A stretch of DNA of 64,000 nt from Hybos culiciformis. Taxonomy: Eukaryota > Arthropoda > Insecta > Diptera > Hybotidae. A program made the translations under genes and the position numbers. The notes beneath the pieces are model-generated. The model had not been told where the DNA came from, did not search any database, and was given only the letters and a program-made list of their open reading frames with translations. Below are positions 23,693-35,839 of the stretch, piece after piece; the stretch's first letter is position 1; the number at the start of each line of letters is the position of its first letter. The stretch covers positions 42,843,525-42,907,524 of the forward strand of contig OZ023273.1 of the NCBI GenBank assembly GCA_964007475.1, read 5' to 3'.

Positions 23693-26600
23693 TTAATTTG
23701 GGTTAATAGATTTTTTTGTACATTTACGTGAGGAATTACTACAGATTGGTTCTGCTCTACTAATCTCTTTCTGTTAAAAGACAAATAAATAAAAATTAGA
23801 ATATTAGTTACAAAAATTAGTTTATTAAATAAAAATGAAATTTATTTTCAGTTTGTTTAATAAAATTTTTACTCACTAATAATTTCTTTGTGAAATTATG
23901 AAGATCTGAATATTGCTTCAATACACCTTTACTCGAAAATTTTTCATAGCGCAACTGTTTTTATTATTATATTTAAATAAGAATTGTATTTAATTTATAT
24001 AGAAAGAAAAACAAATTTTTAAAATTAACTTACCAAGAGCTGTTGAAGTTGCAATTCATAATCATCTATTCGATTTTGAGCTTCACGTAATTCGCATTCA
24101 ATATTCTGATGGCTTTCTATTTTGGAACGCATATTGAGAATTTCCTCTACTAGTTTGTGATTGTGAGCCTTTTAAGAATATATATATATATTTTTTTAAA
24201 ATTTGTTTTAAAAAAATTTGTGATAGTGGACGTATTATCAAATTAAATTTTTTATTAAATAACCTAATCCTTCGATTGTATAACATTATTTTATAATAGC
24301 GTTATTTTGTAAGAATGCAATGTGAATTAGTATTTTTAATTGCATATGTTGTAACTTGAAATGAGTTTTTTTCTATTAATAAATAAATAATGCCTGATAA
24401 ACTAATTTGTGCAATACAATTAAAACTTAAAATACATACTGAGAAGGAAAGATTCACAAGCAATTCCAATGATATTTTTATGGGTAGATAAAAGAAAATA
24501 TGTTAATTTTGAAAATTTACATTTAGACTAGAGCAATATTATAGTTCAGAAAGAAATTTTGAAAACAAAACAAAACGTTCTCAGTCTCTGGACCTGGATA
24601 TATCAACCCTTTATATTAACACATACGATGTCGTAGAAGCTAATATTACAGGAGATACATAAAAGATTTCCTCCTGATTATTTTATTAATTTTTTTACAC
24701 AAAAAATAGCTTTTTATTTTCAGTATTCAGGAGCTTCATTCAGACATAAAAAAATTTAAGAAGGCTTATAGTTGTTTAACTTTTCTTTTTAATTCTAATA
24801 AATGTTGTGAGTAAAATCAAATTTCGGAAAATCAATTAGTAATTCGTAATTTCAAAATTGTGCCTCTTAACCAAAAAAAAAAAACAAAAAAAATTATCCA
24901 TCGAATTATTTGAAAGAATAAAATTCCTATGTGTAGTCTTTTGTAAAGAGAAGTCAGTGGTAATAGGTATAGGTAAGTAATTTTTAAAATTCAATTATTT
25001 TGTTTTCTAACCTTCAGAATAATTGTTGGGTTAAATTAGTGAGCTTTTTCAGCCCTGTGGCCATATTCAATAAAGGTCATGGGCTTATAACTAGTATTTA
25101 ATAAATATGTATCTCGTTTGTATTAAATTGATTTGAGTGAAATACAAAATTTCAAACTTAAACAATTACATAAAATGGCTACCAGAGATAATACATATCA
25201 AGAAATGTATTTCAAGAATACATTAATAAAGAAGAAAAAGTACTCACTTCAGAAGACATTAATTTTTGTTGTAATTCTTCATTGTAATCTTTGGAATTTT
25301 CGATATAATGTTGTTGTCCCTGTATACTGTCTATTTTTCTTCTGAGCTCATCATTTTCTGCAATTAATAATTCCATATTTTTCATTTGAGTTTTTGCTTC
25401 ACAGCTCAAAGATTTTGCTATGGTTCGAGAACCTCTTTTATTTTGTTCAAGTTCTTTTTCAGCATTTAGAGCACGTTGTTTAAGTTTAATAATTTGATCT
25501 TCCAGTCCAGATAATTTTGCGATTTGTGCCCTCAGTCTATCTCTTTCTTCTTTTAATATTTTATAACTTTCAGGATTAGGAATTTCACTGAAACGTTTCG
25601 TTATATTTTTATTATCAATTTCTAGAGTACTTAATCGTTCCGTAATGTCTTTCTTATCATTTTCCAGTATTTTTATTTTATTTATCAGCTCTACATTCTC
25701 TGTTCTACATTGGGAAAGGTTGTTATTCACAACTTGAAGTGTTTTTATTTCATTTTCCAACTCATTGATACGGTCTTTTCGACCCATATTATCAACACTT
25801 TGATATTGAACTGGAACATCATGTATTGCTCGTTTGATTGTCAGTGCTTCGGAATTTATACCCTGCAGTATTCTGTTCTCGGCTTTTATTTTAGATAATT
25901 CACTTTCCAGTTCTGTAATATAATCTTTAGCACATTTTTCATCAGATTCTAATTGAAGTTTTGATCTTTTTAATTCCTTTATAGCGTTTGCGAATTCTTT
26001 GATTTGATATTTTAGAGAAATATTTTCAGAGCTAAATTGTTGTATTTTAAGCTCGTTTTTCTTTTGGGTTTCCGATTCCGAAAGATTAATTTTCGCTTTG
26101 AGTATTTTTATTTCATTTTCTAATTCATTAATACATTTATTATTTTCGGAACTTGATGTCTTTGTCACATTTGTTTTTTCAGTGCTTCCGTTCAGAGATT
26201 TATCATTTATCTGAATTTCAGGAGCTGGAGCAGAGGAAGATAAGGGGACAGGTAGAGTGACAGGAATAGAATTTACCATTTTTTTCGATCTTTCATTTTC
26301 TATTTTATATTCCAAAAGGTTTTTATTCTCAGATTTAAGTGTTTTTATTTCATTCTGTAATTTAGTGACTTTCAGAGAGACGTTAATTTTAAATTGATCA
26401 CACACTGGGCATTCTGGGGACACTCGGCATTCCAAACATGCCCCACATTCTAGGCATATGCAGGAATCTGGACACATTGGACATTTCAAGCTATCTGTTT
26501 TCTTAGAGTTTTCAACATCAACTACTAAATTCGTCGATTTTGGGTTTACCTCCAGATCTTTGGTTGTCTGGAAGAAAATAAAAATTGTTTGTTATTTATT

Positions 26601-27446
26601 TACTTATTTGTTATAAAAATTTAAGATAAGGGTAAACCCTCTACGCCCTACACAAAAATGGGGCCCATCGGGCCGGTAAATGTACTGTATTATTAACATT
26701 TACCAAAAGTAAACTCACATTTACCGGAATTCGTACATTCGCCGTAACATATACCTAAAATTCAAAGGTTAGTCACCTTTGTGCTTAGTGAAATAGTTGA
26801 ATCAGGTAACAAGAATCTAGTGAATTTATATCAGTTAAGGAGTATTATTTTAGATTTACTTGGGTTGAGTCTAATTCCATTTGCATCCACCCAATTATAT
26901 ACCCACATTAAATCTTGTTTTAGTTTCATTTTCAAGAAAAGGTTTAAATGTAAAAAAAAATAAATTAAATTAACACTTTTGTATTAATTTAGATAATTGA
27001 AATAATTTTGCTTGTTCATTTCTATATTACGTAAACAAACGATACCTTATTTGAATTTTTTGAAGGTTTATCTCCATATTCCATGTTACGATGATCTCCC
27101 ATTTCTTGCATTTTAGGGTCAGAGTACTAAAAATAAAAATGAAATGAGACAAAATTAGCTATTTAATCTTAATTTTATTTCATTTACCGTTCTACAAGCA
27201 ACTAAATCACTTAAATAATGTGCTTGTTTTTCTGAATCCATAGCAAAGGCTCTTGTATCGGTACTAGATCCATACTAAATATAATAAATAAAATTATCTT
27301 AAAATAATGTTACAATAAAAGAATACTTTTATTATTTAACTATTTACTGATTTTAATCGAATGCTTGCAGTGGGGGAACATTTCGTCTCCAATTGATCAT
27401 TCATAAAAGCTATTTTTAAAAAATCTTTCTGGGTAGAGAAAGCCAT
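23693..27446 (-). CDS. Coiled-coil protein with N-terminal Cys-rich cluster
   Basis: Seven exons: 27446-27348, 27274-27188, 27126-27046, 26567-25248, 24168-24034, 23954-23877 and 23770-23693. Every junction is phase 0, and they encode 625 residues. The N-terminus (MAFSTQKDFLKIAF, then SYGSSTDTRAFAMD) looks conserved-domain-like. At about residues 112-142 there is a dense cysteine cluster of CPMC / CICLECGACLEC / CPVC type, perhaps metal binding. Residues 150-590 are coiled coil with repeated NELENEIK/INELENEI phrases. The last exon ends SINPN. Exon 4 alone is 1,320 bp. I do not recognise the family. It lies directly upstream of the giant coiled-coil gene on the same strand, and the all-phase-0 structure would allow splicing into it. 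Intron 3 (26568-27045) carries a reverse-transcriptase fragment. Confidence 0.78.
26765..26935 (-). pseudogene. Reverse-transcriptase fragment in intron
   Basis: On the minus strand this reads W-V-x-N-W-V-D-A-N-G-I-R-L-N-P-S-K-S-K followed by I-I-L-L. This is the stretch just after the catalytic YxDD region of non-LTR reverse transcriptases (typical pattern W-x-x-x-N-x-L-x-L-N-x-x-K-S-K). It meets a stop soon after. A short, dead scrap inside the 26568-27045 intron of the coiled-coil gene. Confidence 0.6.
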
Positions 27447-28102
27447 ACTGTTCTGTTAAAAACCAATTTCTTTTTTTTTGTTAATTTTTACTTTTAATTT
27501 AACAGCAGTTTAAAATTCAATCCACGAATTAAGAAGACAAGACCTTCATTTTATTTCAGAAGTATAAAATTAAAACTGACTAAAATAATTATTAAATAAA
27601 AGAAAATCTATGTAATATATATATTTTTTTTTAATATTTAATTTTCATTATAATTCATTTCAAAGCTAAATTGATCATATGGAGTTCTTCAAGTGGAGCT
27701 CATCATATGGAGTACATGTACATCGCATTTATAACATAGTTTACAATAAATTTTTTTCCAAATTGATTATTCTAAAAAAGTTGTTATTGTAAATTACGAA
27801 TTCCTAAAAGCGATCATGGTGTTCTATAAACTTAATAATTAATGCATTATTGTTTTGGTTTTTTAAGATAAATTTTGATGGGTTACCTTGCTCTTGAAAA
27901 AATTAGTTTTCTTTTCAAAACATCATAAAGAGATGAACTACAACATAAATATTTTTGACTGAAAAATGTAGAAAAATAAGATTTTTCTAAATAAATAGTT
28001 TTAATAACATTAATAACATACATAATTTATTTATTATCTCTTATTTCCAATTATTTAAAATAAACAAAATTTTTTGAGTATGTATAATTATTAACTTTTT
28101 TA
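27447..28102. other. Spacer between coiled-coil gene and GFM2
   Basis: 656 bp, AT-rich. It contains the upstream flank of the coiled-coil gene and the 3' flank of GFM2. Two near copies of a CATATGGAGT block occur at about 27675-27712. No gene seen. Confidence 0.5.
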
Positions 28103-31100
28103 TTAAAGGCCTTGTGATTTTCTAATGGCTATAATTTCATCATCGCGATTCATTAAAGAATATCCATTAGGTTGCATTGTCACTATCGCTTGGCCAGAAC
28201 TTATGGTTCTTAATACGCTTGAATATCCTGATAGTTCAGCTAATGGTGCCTTGACGTTAATTAACTAAAAGTGAAGCAATAAAAATAAATCAATTCAATA
28301 ACTAAAATTGATATAATGTTTTTACTCTATTTCCTTCGCCTCTTGGAATAATCTCATCAATGACAGAACGCCTTCTGGCTAAATCTCCTAAAACAACAGA
28401 AACCCTATCTGTTGGTAAAATTATTTGCACAGCCATTATTGGTTCTAACAGCCTAGTTCCAGCTTTCATTAGAATCTGAGTTTATAAAGTATTTTACTTT
28501 TATTATAAGAATAAGATGAGAAATCTATTATTTATTAAACTACCTTTTGAACGCATTGTGCTGATGCTGCCATTAGAAACGAATCAGCCGTACTCTTTCC
28601 TATTTTAACATTACATAATTTTATTTTGCAATCAACAATTTGACCACCTACTCTAGGTCCTCTATTTAATGCGCCTAAAGCACCTTTTTTAATAATTTGC
28701 AATGTTTTCATTCGTATCGAGCTTAAATTTTCAGAATTTTCAGGAGAATTGTCAAGACTAAAAATATATGTAGTACGTAACTTCTTTAACTAAGAATTTT
28801 TAATTGTGAATTTCACTTACCTAAAAATTTCTTTTCCTTTTTTTTGCAATAAAAGTGTGATTTCAACACTTTGTTTGGTCCCAGCAATCTGTTTCTCAAC
28901 AACGTGATTTAGTTTCATATCTGATTCAAGGGTTTCTTTATAAGCAATTTGGAGAGGTCCCAATTCCGCGTCTATTTTATATTCTGTTAAAATTCTTGAT
29001 TTTACAACATCCATATGCAATTCTCCCATGCCACCTAATACTGTCTGACCAGTGACTTCATCATATTTTACTCTTAAACTAGGATCTTCTCTCTGTAACT
29101 GTTTTAAGGCAGCCTCTAGTGAATTTTGGTATGCTAAGCTAGGTGGTTCGATAGAACAAAAATATACTGCATCTGGTATTTCCGGATTAAGACTAAAAAC
29201 ATCATCAAGATCTGTAATTGTTCCTGGGTTTTTGTCCATTTTTTCAGTCATCCTATTCTGTGCATTCTTCAGTGAGGTTACATTTGCCACTAATAAGTCA
29301 CCAGTAACTGTATTCTAAAATTTTTTTAAATTTGAAATAGAAATTTTTTTGTTGTTATTTTTGATTTGGGCAGTATAATAAAGTAAAAACATTTTTAGCA
29401 ATTTCACAATAAAATAATAATTTAGTAATACTGAAAACAAATAAAGAAGGTAAAAGCAATATAAAAATGAATCATTTTGACCTTTAGCCCACCGCAGACA
29501 GCAATATCACCACAATTTACTACGGATATCTCTCTATATTCATCTGCAAGTGGTTCATAAAGCTTTTGAACGACTTCTGTTGTTCCTTTAGCAGTTGAAA
29601 TTCTACCACCTTTTTTTAAGTCTCCTCTAAAAACCCTTATTAGCGTTAATGCACCTTTTTGGTTGTCGTGAATAATTTTGAAAACTTTCCCAGCAAAGTC
29701 TGTCCTGAAAAAATGTATAAGAGCTAATTTGAAATTTAAATTTAAATTATAAGAGTGATTATTGTATTGTATTAATACTTAAAACGAATGTATTCAAAAG
29801 CTGAATAAACTCTCACCCAAACCAATCATAAAATTGATTTCTTTCATTTGGTGTTGGTAAATATTTTGTAATTGCATCCATCAATAATTGAATACCAATG
29901 TTTTTGTAGGCAGATCCAATTAAAATCGGTACAATATTCTGTTGACAGGTGGCCTTTCTAACTGCATCCCATATTAAATCATTTGTTATTTTTTCAAAAC
30001 TTTCATTAGCTATTAATGATTCAGCCAATTCATCATCAAAATTAGAAAGCCGGTCGATGAGAAATTTTCGCTTTTCAGTTACTTCTTCAAGAATATCACC
30101 GTTTAATGGCTGTTTGATAAAATTACGTCCCAAAGTTTTTTGATCCCATGTAATTTTTTTTAACTCAATTATGTCTATTATGCCTGCAAAGACGATATTT
30201 AAAAAAAAAATGAAAAAAAACTAATTTTTAATTTTTTTTTTTAATAAGTGATTTATACGCTACGCAGAGATTACATTCGTTTGTAAAAAATTTGGATAGT
30301 TGATCATTGTGTGTTTTCAATTTGTATTTGTAATAAGATGTCTTTTTATTACTTATAATTTTTTCTTCTTTTTTTACTGTATATACTATCCAGTCTACTC
30401 TACTGAAGACTTAATACAGTACAGTATATACTAACAAATTGTATTATTTTTTTGTAATATTTTAAGTAATATACCTACTAGCCCACTTTTCTCTTTCATT
30501 GGTAATTGCAATAACATTGGTTCAACATTTAATTTATTTTGAATATCCTTAATGCAAGCCAATAAATTCGAGTCTTTTCTATCCATTTTATTGATAAAAA
30601 CTATTTTCGGTAACTGGTGTTTATTACATTGCGACCATACAGTCAAAGTTTGGGCTTCAACTCCGGCTGATCCATCTAAAATAACCACAACTCCATCAAC
30701 GGCATGAAGAGATTGTTCAACTTCCATAGTAAAATCTATATGTCCGGGTGTATCTAATAAATTAATTCTAAAAATAGAAATAAAAAATAAATGCAATAGA
30801 CATTATTATTAATTATTATTTTAATTGAAATCCCACCGAAAATTTTTCCAAGGAAATGTAACCGCCGAACTACATATTGTTATTCCACGTTCTCGTTCTT
30901 GTGTCAAATAATCGGTTATTGTATTGCCATGATGAACTTCACCCAAACTACTAGTTTTGCCTGAATAAAACAACATACGTTCCGTTGTTGTTGTTTTACC
31001 TAAAAAATTTAATAGCTATTAAATAAGTTCAATCATCTAGGTACATGAATATATAAATTCTTATTAATTTTGATACTACATATAACATATTATATATGTA

Positions 31101-31788
31101 TTTGTCAGTTACAGAAAATCGGTCAGATGAAAATAAAGTTCCATTGTTTATCAAAATATATTTTTTTTAAAATCCTCGCATGTAGGTATCTACATGATTT
31201 TTTGTTTTAAGCATAAACATAACAAATATTATATTTCAAAGCTTAAAATAAGTGCTACAGGCCTACAGCCTACAGGCATACCTACCTTAGTTACTGATCT
31301 TAATTAGGTAGTTATCTCAAAATTAGGTGGGGACCTAATTTTGAATACTTCCCATATCAAAAACTGTATAATAACGAACAACTTAGGAATGTAACTCATT
31401 TTTAAAATGGATATAAAAATTATAAATGTTGGTTTTTCTTGCTATGAAGCACATACGATACGATACGATATTAATTTTTGAATGTGTTTCGTCCATTGAG
31501 GCTGAGAAATGAACTCATCAACCTCAATGTCTGGCGGACACCAAACCAAACCCATCTCTAAAACTTTCCTATATTAATATTTTAACAAAAGCAATACGAG
31601 CCAATGGCTAAATTCAAATCAACTGTCCTAATTTAATGCCCCACCTACCTACCCGCATCAATATGAGCAACAATCCCAATATTTCTAATTTTATCATTAA
31701 AATTTTTGGTACAATAGTTTTTTTCTAGTTTATAATTAAATTGAATTAGTTTTATTAATTGATTTAAGTTACGAATTCGTAAGATCAT
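28103..31788 (-). CDS. GFM2: Mitochondrial ribosome-recycling GTPase, EF-G2 type
   Basis: Nine exons: 31788-31653, 30999-30837, 30767-30475, 30183-29817, 29704-29482, 29314-28821, 28757-28544, 28475-28326 and 28264-28103. They encode 733 residues, similar to animal GFM2. A basic, acidic-poor N-terminus (about 1-33) fits a mitochondrial presequence. G-domain motifs are [13 protein letters not shown] (41-53), [13 protein letters not shown] (105-112) and NKMD (about 159-162). Domain II-V signatures include [13 protein letters not shown] and the C-terminal [14 protein letters not shown]. The [10 protein letters not shown] spacing after NKMD resembles GFM2 more than GFM1. EF-G2mt works with mitochondrial recycling factor to split ribosomes after termination. 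Intron 1 starts inside the P-loop glycine codon and its donor lies in a GTAGGTAGG microsatellite. Confidence 0.93.
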
Positions 31789-31941
31789 TTTTCTTTTTTT
31801 TTAATTTTTATATAATTTTGTTATTTAAATTGAAATTCAATTCAACTTTTCATCACAAACAAATTCTTTTAAATATTATTATTATTACACCCACACCTGA
31901 TTTAGATATTTACATTTTTATGTAATAACATCATTGACATT

Positions 31942-32266
31942 CAGACGCGACGCGATCATATTTTTAGTCGCGGCGGCTAAGCAGCGAAATTTTAAATTTT
32001 TGGGGCTGCGGCTAAAAAAAATTCTTGATCGCTGCTGCGCCGCTGATAATCGCTAAAAAAAAAACCGTTAAAAAAAAACAAAAAAACAAAAAAAAACATA
32101 AACAAAAAAAACAAAAATTTTCGTCGCTGCTTGGTTTTTTTTTTTTTTTAAACTTACTTATATGGCTGCTAGCGATCGCTTTCACCTAAAAATTTGTCGC
32201 TGCTGCTAGGCCAAAAAACGTCGCTGCGTCGCTCGCGCTAGCTCGAAATCGATGATCGCGTCGCAG
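31942..32266. mobile_element. hAT-type MITE with GC-rich arms and oligo(A) core, second copy of design
   Basis: 325 bp flanked by the 8-bp direct repeat TTGACATT (31934-31941 and 32267-32274). The left end is CAGACGCGACGCGATCAT; the right end in reverse complement is CTGCGACGCGATCAT. Arms are rich in CGCTGC/GCGGC words and the core is oligo(A) with scattered C, as in the 331-bp element at 3447, although primary sequence differs. It sits in the GFM2/GPKOW divergent promoter region. Confidence 0.7.
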
Positions 32267-32447
32267 TTGACATTGACTTGACACAGCACAGCACCCCTGT
32301 TAGTAATCGTAACAAACAAATGGGTGGCTCAATTTTATTTTACATACTATGAAAAAGCAGTTCTCCTTCTCCTTTTGTTTTAAATTTTAAGTTCTTTTGA
32401 ACAACACACATACATAATGTAAACAAAATATATGAAGTGAAATGAAG

Positions 32448-32707
32448 GCGCCGTGACATTTGTCCGCGGGACATTTGCCCGCGATGAAATTTGTATGGAA
32501 AACTTGATTTTTTAAATTTTTAGCGGACAAATGTCATTTTGCAAAATGTCATTTGTCCGCGATTGATTTTTCAGATTTCTAGCGGACAAATGTCATATTG
32601 CAAAATGTCATTTGTCCGCGGTGGACAAAAGACATTTCGAATCGCGGACAAATGTCATTTTTATGTCCGCGATACAAAAACAAATCGCGGGCAAATGTCC
32701 AACCCCC
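32448..32707. mobile_element. Palindromic GCGGACAAATGTC element, short copy
   Basis: 260 bp flanked by the 8-bp direct repeat GAAATGAA (32440-32447 and 32708-32715). Starts GGCGCCGTGACATTTGTCC and ends in GGGCAAATGTCCAACCCCC. The interior is two palindromic units built on GCGGACAAATGTCATTTTG / CAAAATGTCATTTGTCCGC plus degenerate pieces. It is the same family, in opposite orientation, as the 895-bp copy at 55203. The 8- to 9-bp duplications resemble Mutator-like elements; no transposase is present. Confidence 0.8.
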
Positions 32708-33266
32708 GAAATGAATATGGAATTAGAATTTTAAACCAATTGTTTTCACTGCAAAACTAAAACTTATTAGTAGTTTCGGTTCATTCAAGTTTCAAGTTTA
32801 ATGACAAGTAAACAGTGTAAACAAACATTCACCAAACGTGAACAGTCTTGACTCTTGAGGAACGATGAATAAAGTTTGGGGCACATAGTGACAAACTTGA
32901 CAGCTTTCAATTTCTTGCGATGGCACTTATACAAGAAGGGAGTTCACTATTCGTTTGAATCCGAAAAACTTACCGGTGATGAATATCAAAAGTGAATCGT
33001 GTAAATGCCCCTTTATTTATCAGTCATTTTAAAATTCACTCCCAGACTGATTTTTCATACACACAATTATTCACTTCGCAAAGAAGTATAAACAAAATTT
33101 GGTATAAAAAAACAATCGATTCGAAATCGTTTGTTTATTTTTTTTATTTTATTTTGTTTACTCTGAGTCTCGACGACTCTCTGACATTGAATTTTTTAAT
33201 AATTAAACAAATAAATAGGTATTAAATATTAGTTAAATTTTTAATTTAATATCCGAATTCGAAAAA
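32708..33266. promoter_or_regulatory. Upstream region of GPKOW
   Basis: 560 bp between the palindromic element and the GPKOW start. It should hold the GPKOW promoter and 5' UTR; I can assign no specific motif. Confidence 0.35.
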
Positions 33267-35119
33267 ATGGACACAAAAAAATTATCATTTGGTTTTTCAA
33301 AAATTCAAAAAAAAACCAATTTAATGCCAATACTACCAATTGGTAAAAAAACTGAAGATTTAAATGGTAAAAAAGATAAGAGCGATGGACAAATTGAATT
33401 GATTAAATGCTTAGAAAATTCTTCAATTAAATTGGTTAAAGAAAAACTTGAAGATAAGCCTCTTGTGATTCAAATGCGTGATCCCAAAAAAACATCATCA
33501 GCATTGGCCAGTTTAGAAAAAAGGAAAAAAGTCTTGGAAGGTGTTGAAGATGGTTCAGAAGAATCAAAAAATCAAAAAACTCCTTCAATATCGACCGAAA
33601 TTGAATCAAACGCAATTGATACGATTGAAAAACAGGCTGTTCGAGAACTGCTATCAGAAGCACAAGCTGATTCAAATTCAAACGAACCAATAAATTCCAA
33701 TTTAGTTTTATCAGTTAAAGCTGACGAACTACCGTTGGATGGTGCTGAAGAACCTACTTTAGGCGATTATGAAAATATTCCGATTCAACAATATGGCTTG
33801 GCAATGTTACGTGGAATGGGTTGGAAAGATGATACAAATGCTAAGAAGAAAAAAACGATTGACGATGGTCCCGTTCAACGTCCAAAAGGAATGGGACTTG
33901 GTGCAGATAAAGCAGTTAAGAAACAAGAATTATTAGTTCAACCTGAGCAAAATGAAATTTTAGAAATTAAAAAGGGTTCATTTGTTCGAATTTTGGCGGG
34001 AAAACGTAAAAATCTTTATGCACAAATTGAAGGACTCGATGATCACGCAGGCAGAGTTATAATTAAGCTGGCAGTCGGTGGAGAAAAAGAATCTTTGAAT
34101 GAATTTTTAGTACAACCAGTTTCTAAAGCAGAATACCAAAAATATGGAAAAGTTATAAGTAGGTGAAGGAAAAATTTTAATTATTCTTCAAATAGGAATA
34201 TTTTTGTTAATTCTTAAAATAAAGTTGAATTTCTGTAGAAGGATCACTCAGAACCGTGTAAACTTAATTTAAATTATTTTTGAGTAGGTAGGTATCGATT
34301 TATTCATAAGCAGAGAATCAGTTGAGAAAAAAAAACTCGGTAACAACTAATGTAACAAATTATCGTATTTACTTAAATTTTGAAAGTTTCTAATTTTTCT
34401 TGTTAAGGATCTTCGCGAACATTAACCAATGCTTTATAATTAGAATTCAACTTTAAGCCTTAAGAACATACTATTGTTAAATATTTAACATAAAATATTA
34501 TTCATTGAACTAGGTAGCTACTTTCTATAATATTTTTTTGTTTTACACTACAGATGCGGCTAAATACGAAGAATACAAAAAACACGATATTAGTAGAGGA
34601 GAACCTGTAATAGTCAAAGAGGAGAAAATAAAAAAGGAAAAATATTTTGACCCAACAACTGTAAAACCACAACCTACATCATCTTCCAGCCGTCTAAAAT
34701 TTGAAGATCATGATATTAAACAAGAATCTAAAAATGATCGAGATTATTTAAAGTCTAATATTAAAGAATCAAAAAAAATTGATAATAGATTTCAAACTAT
34801 GGAAGAATATTCGGTACATGATAAGCGTTCACTAGACCGTAAAACAAGTTCGAGGCCTCATTCACCAGAAGATCATAGGAGTAGACGTAAATCAAAATCA
34901 CCACAACAACGAAGACAAAGTTATCAATCATCTAGTGAATCCTCAGATAGAGATAATCGACATCATCATAAAGCTAAGAAAACTAAAAAACGTAGTAACA
35001 AACCCAAAAAATATTATCGAAATGACTCCTCTGAAGATGAAAAGAAACACAAAAAGAAGACAAAAAAAAGCAAGCGAGAGCGTTCTAGATCTAGATCAAG
35101 ATCGCGAGGTAGAAGGTAG
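33267..35119 (+). CDS. GPKOW: G-patch and KOW domain protein, spliceosomal
   Basis: Two exons, 33267-34158 and 34554-35119, joined in phase 1 (donor GTAGGTGA, acceptor ACTACAG), encode 485 residues, close to the animal protein. The start MDTKKLSFGF is typical. A G-patch spans about 173-222 (IPIQQYGLAMLRGMGW, then RPKGMGLGAD). A KOW motif spans about 236-270 (KGSFVRILAGKRKNLYAQIE, followed by GLDDHAGRV). The C-terminal 150 residues are Lys/Ser/Arg-rich and end in an RS stretch. GPKOW (plant MOS2, yeast Spp2 relative) binds the helicase DHX16/Prp2 through its G-patch and acts at spliceosome activation. Only one KOW is evident; the second KOW found in vertebrate GPKOW is not obvious here. It diverges from GFM2 over 1.5 kb. 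Confidence 0.92.
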
Positions 35120-35839
35120 TAAGTAGTGAGTGATTTATTTTAAATTAAAATAGGATTATATTGTAATTTTAATTATATAATTCTATAGTTTGAACTATTA
35201 TTTTAATTATTGTAAAAGGATGAAAATTATTATATTTGATTAAAAAAAAAGGCTTTTTATTAAGATGCAAATGGCCATAGTTTTTATTTATTACAAAGTA
35301 ATTTTAATGACTCAAATTCTTGCAATGAAAGGACTACATAGTCTCGTTCCTACTTTTCTGAAATCGGATATTTTCAGTTTGGTATCGCTAAATCAAAAGT
35401 TTTTTATTTAATTTAAACTTTATTGAATTATTTAAATATTATTAAATTCTAAAATTAAAATACAATGTAATATTTTTCACTTTCATTTATTAATATATTT
35501 CCAGCATAATATAAATTTTGTTTATAAAATTAACATTTATAGTAAAAACCTAAATGTTGCTTGTTCCAAAAATACAATTTCTGTCCAATCTCCAACTATT
35601 CCTTCTGAAATATTTTTCTCCCCCGAAATTTATATTTTTGCAAATTCTTCCGACTTTTTTGAAAACCTTCATATCTTTCTGCTAAGATATATAATTTGAT
35701 TTTTTTAAAATTACTTTTAATGCGGATTCGTTTCTGTTCAATTAATTAATTTTGTTGTTACATTAATTTACCTTATACATTTATTTTAATACTAAATAAA
35801 ACTACCTTATCCTCCTACTAACTTTATTATACTTATTAA
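35120..35839. other. Spacer between convergent 3' ends
   Basis: 720 bp between the GPKOW stop and the transporter stop on the other strand. AT-rich 3' flanking DNA; no gene or repeat with clear ends. Confidence 0.5.

Noticed and set aside
32448..32707. Helitron interpretation of the repeat-bearing element
   Set aside because: Helitrons leave no target duplication and end in a CTRR hairpin; both copies here have 8-9 bp duplications.
34935..35126. 63-codon frame overlapping the GPKOW tail
   Set aside because: Frame-shifted shadow of the basic RS tail.
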